DNA of 64,000 nt from Phormidesmis sp963710175 (lineage in GTDB: Bacteria; Cyanobacteriota; Cyanobacteriia; Phormidesmidales; Phormidesmidaceae): assembly GCA_963710175.1 (NCBI GenBank), contig CAVPZC010000002.1, forward strand, positions 1,054,001 through 1,118,000, given 5' to 3'. Shown in pieces: positions 61,592-64,000 of the stretch. The position numbers and the translations under genes are program-made. Position 1 is the first letter of the stretch. Every line of letters starts with the position of its first letter. The notes beneath the pieces were generated by a model that was given only the letters and a program-made list of their open reading frames with translations, did no database searches and was not told where the DNA came from.

Positions 61592-62968
61592 CTATATTCC
61601 TTCAATCGGGAGCCGGTCTGTTGCCTGTTTTTTGTATTTGCGATCCCGACGTTTATTTTCTTTGTCTTTGAGGGTTTGTATCAGTTTGGGATGGTCGGTT
61701 TCTAGTCGTTGGCGGTGCTCGTGGGAGTCGGCTTCGTCGAGGGTGAAGTGGGGGGCGATTTCATCTTGCAGGCGTAGTTCCCATTCGTAGGCTTTGGCGG
61801 GGTGGTAGCACCAAAAGCAGCCGTGGGCGACGGCGAGGGAGGGATCTTTTTGACATTTTTCATCGGTGCGGGTGGGAAAGTAGCGGGCGGCCAGGTGCGA
61901 CCAGTCGTAGTCTTTGTTGCCTTTGGGAGAGGCGATGCAGAGCTGGCTCCACCAGGCTTTGGGGCAGTTGGCTTTGGGGGTTTTCCACTGGGGGTCTAGC
62001 AGGGGCCAGAGGGCGGCGCTGTTGATCATGACGCCGTCATCTAGGTTTATTTGATAAGAGGCTTCAACTTCGGGTTGGGGGGCGTTAGCTTCGGCGGGGG
62101 GTGGGCCGACTTCGGCGCATTGGCGGACGAGGGCGATGAAGCGGGTGAGTTCGCTGTGGAGGGCGCGGATGTGGTCTTGGCGGTTGGCGGTGTTGGCCTG
62201 GGCTTGGGGGGTGCCTTCGATGATTTCGGCTTGGAGGTCGGCGAGTTCGCCCTGGAGGGTGCGCAGGTCTTGGGTGAGGTAGTTGGCGAGGAGGGTTTTG
62301 AGGGTGTGGGGTTGCCAGCGGTGGATGGTGATGAAGGCGACGAAGTTTTTGTTTTCGGAGCTGAGGGGGAAGTAGATGGGGCGGTTTTCGTACATTTTGA
62401 GGTGTACGTCGGCGAAGAATTTTTCGCGGAGCCAGGTGTGGAGGGGTTTTTGGGTGATGGCGCTGCTGTGGGTGGCCCAGGCGGTATGGAGGGGGGCGCA
62501 GGCGGGGTGGGTGAGGCTGTCGGGGGAGTTGGGGTGGCCGGTGGAGTAGGTGGAGAGGTAGAGGATGGCGTGGGGGAGTGGGGAGGTGGGAGGATGGGGA
62601 GTGGGGGAGAGGGGGGGATTGTTTTGGGGTTGAGGTGTCGAGGGGGGCTGTAGGGGAAAGCGGCCTAGTGCTAAGCCGATGGTGTGAGAGATCCAGTCGG
62701 TGGGTTTTGGGGCTTCATAGGTGGGTTCCCAGGGGGGGAGGGGGGTTCCGGGGGGGCGGTCTACGGCGCGTTGGGCCCAGGCTTGGGCGTAGGGCCAGCA
62801 GGTGGGGGCAGGGTGGGTGAATTCGACGGAGGGTTCGCGGGCGGATTCGTGGGTGGTGAAGGCGGATTCGAGTTGAGTGAAGATTTCGGTAGCGGATTCG
62901 ATGGGGAAGAGGGGAAGGCGGTTTACGTCAATATTCTTGAAATTAACCGTAGGGTTTAATGCATTCAG
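61592..62968 (-). pseudogene. pglX: BREX methyltransferase PglX, C-terminal fragment
   Basis: About 458 codons in one open frame, from near the IS256 boundary to the stop at 61592. The start of the fragment reads LNALNPTVNFKNIDVNRLPL, a PglX target-recognition segment, followed by TDWISHTIGLALGRF, then AILYLSTYSTGHPNSPDSLT, EKFFADVHLKMYENRPIYFP and DYDWSHLAARYFPTRTDEKC. The methylase catalytic domain with its NPPY motif lies upstream and is cut off by the IS256-family element. A proline-rich insert (NNPPLSPTPHPPTSPLP) lies between GRF and AILYL, coded by C-rich DNA; the frame is intact through it. PglX methylates host DNA in BREX. Confidence 0.85.
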
Positions 62969-62969
62969 G

Positions 62970-64000
62970 AGACTGTATTGATTTTTGTGTAAGCGGTCTA
63001 AAATCCTATCAATTCAAGGAGACCGCCCCATGGCCCGTACGAAAAAAGAACCGAACCGCGTCGATGACCTACTAGACGAACTGCTCGAAGACTGTCACAG
63101 CCCGGAAGACATTCTAGGTGAGTCAGGACTGATGAAGCAGATCAAAAAACGGCTGGTCGAACGTGCGCTAGCTGGAGAACTCAATCATCACCTTAAAAGC
63201 GATCGCTTAGAGGAGGGCGTTGCGCCCAACAGCCGCAACGGCAGCTCGAAGAAGACCGTTCAATCTGAAGACGGCGAGCTAGACCTGTCGATACCGAGAG
63301 ACCGCAGAGGTAGCTTCGAGCCGATTCTGGTACCAAAGCATCAACGTCGCATCGCTGGGCTGGACGAAAAGATCCTGGCGCTTTATGCCAGAGGCAACAG
63401 TACGCGCGACATCAGCGCTCAGCTCGAAGAACTCTATGGGGGTGCGAAGATATCAGCAGCGGTCATCAGCGACGTGATAGAAAGCGTCAGCGAGGATGTC
63501 AAAGCGTGGCAGTCCAGGCCGCTTGATGAGGTCTACCCGATTGTCTATCTCGATGCGCTGTACGTAAACATCAAGGTCTCAGGACGAGTCAGCAAGCGTG
63601 CCGTCTACGTTGTGCTTGGCATCGACCGCGAAGGCGATAAGCAATTGCTCGGCCTGTGGGTCGGCGAAGCCGAAACCGAAGGCGCGAAGTTTTGGTTGAA
63701 AGTGCTGACGGATCTTCGCAACAGAGGTTTGAAGGACATTCTGATCGCCTGCTGCGATGGCCTCAAGGGCTTCCCACAAGCGATTGAAGCAGTCTACCCA
63801 CAAACGCAGGTGCAGCTTTGCATTGTGCATTTAATGCGCAACTGCATGAAGTATGTACCGTGGAAAGACAGAAAAGCCGTTGCCGCTGACCTCAAGCCTA
63901 TCTACCAAGCCGCCACGCTTGCCGAGTCAGAAGCAGCCCTCGATGCCTTTGCCGCCAAGTGGGACGAAGCTTACCCGGCTGTCAGCCAGGTTTGGATACG
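62970..64000 (+). mobile_element. IS256-family insertion sequence (left part, runs off window)
   Basis: The left end lies between about 62965 and 63000, where the pglX frame gives way to non-coding sequence containing TTTTGTGTAA, a motif common at ends of this family. The transposase begins at 63030. The right end and the target duplication lie outside the window, so the exact boundary is not fixed. Confidence 0.75.
63030..64000 (+). CDS. IS256-family (mutator-type) transposase, partial at window end
   Basis: Starts at ATG 63030 with an AAGGAG ribosome site 8 bases upstream. The 323 visible codons include the HTH region (MKQIKKRLVERALAGELNHH L), the DLSIPRDRRGSFEPILVPKH segment, the first catalytic aspartate in VYLDALYVNIKV, and the second in ILIACCDGLKGFPQAI, then PQTQVQLCIVHLMRN. 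The glutamate and C-terminus are beyond base 64000. It is transcribed against the BREX genes. Confidence 0.95.
   Translation, partial: MARTKKEPNRVDDLLDELLEDCHSPEDILGESGLMKQIKKRLVERALAGELNHHLKSDRLEEGVAPNSRNGSSKKTVQSEDGELDLSIPRDRRGSFEPILVPKHQRRIAGLDEKILALYARGNSTRDISAQLEELYGGAKISAAVISDVIESVSEDVKAWQSRPLDEVYPIVYLDALYVNIKVSGRVSKRAVYVVLGIDREGDKQLLGLWVGEAETEGAKFWLKVLTDLRNRGLKDILIACCDGLKGFPQAIEAVYPQTQVQLCIVHLMRNCMKYVPWKDRKAVAADLKPIYQAATLAESEAALDAFAAKWDEAYPAVSQVWI

Noticed and set aside
62577..62700. Suspected frameshift in pglX within the C tracts
   Set aside because: Recounting the triplets showed one continuous frame from GLALGRF to AILYLST.
62051..62820. Glycine-rich plus-strand frames near the window end
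   Set aside because: They are antisense to the pglX fragment, and their glycine runs come from its C-rich proline codons.

Overview
This window is a stretch of cyanobacterial chromosome. The octamer GCGATCGC (HIP1), the hallmark of many cyanobacterial genomes, recurs throughout, for example near 1943, 3054 and 8579. Several proteins are typical cyanobacterial types: DUF1517, ThiE with its extra N-terminal domain, pentapeptide-repeat membrane proteins, an LpxB-like glycosyltransferase, TIGR02587/TIGR02588 and several Uma2 proteins. No rRNA, tRNA or CRISPR array was found. A Leptolyngbya-like lineage is a guess from protein flavour only.

Layout. 1-9.7 kb is mostly minus strand: an ABC exporter start, a YdcF-like protein, DUF1517, thiS and thiE, then a beta-helix/SPOR-like surface protein on plus, and on minus a Ser/Thr kinase, a rhodanese, a Uma2 protein and an orphan higA. 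9.7-24 kb has a broken toxin-antitoxin pair, two pentapeptide-repeat membrane proteins, a prolyl oligopeptidase, an LpxB-like protein, larB, a class C serine hydrolase, a META-domain pseudogene, a phosphatase/nuclease-fold protein, a second decayed toxin-antitoxin pair and two DUF202 proteins. 24-41 kb holds DUF362, a thioredoxin-like ferredoxin, a DUF91-type nuclease, an ankyrin-WD40 protein, a Hen1-like methyltransferase, a DUF7662-XRE regulator, an ABC exporter, an NhaC-type antiporter, a GNAT protein and a LysR regulator. 41-49 kb carries the TIGR02587/TIGR02588 pair, the ATP-grasp / alpha-E / transglutaminase operon, a PhzF protein, a MocR regulator with a candidate operator and a Uma2 protein.

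49-64 kb is a defence island transcribed leftward. The end of a BREX locus (pglX fragment, pglZ, brxD, brxHI) encloses an AAA+ ATPase / S8 protease pair of the ietAS type between pglX and pglZ. That gene content fits BREX type 6 (or type 2) best. The island is damaged. An IS4-family element (57558-59085, 10-bp target duplication) splits the S8 protease before its catalytic serine. An IS256-family element cuts pglX. A 110-bp MITE sits exactly on the brxHI start codon with a 9-bp duplication. A truncated PIN toxin and a relic of a pglX tail lie just upstream of pglZ.

Two patterns run across the whole window. First, seven copies of a ~105-bp intergenic element and four solo hairpins share one loop octamer (GATGCATT or AATGCATC, one variant) while their 10-12 bp stems have five unrelated, perfectly complementary sequences. 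Second, every toxin-antitoxin locus keeps antitoxin coding but has a missing, truncated or nonsense-mutated toxin.
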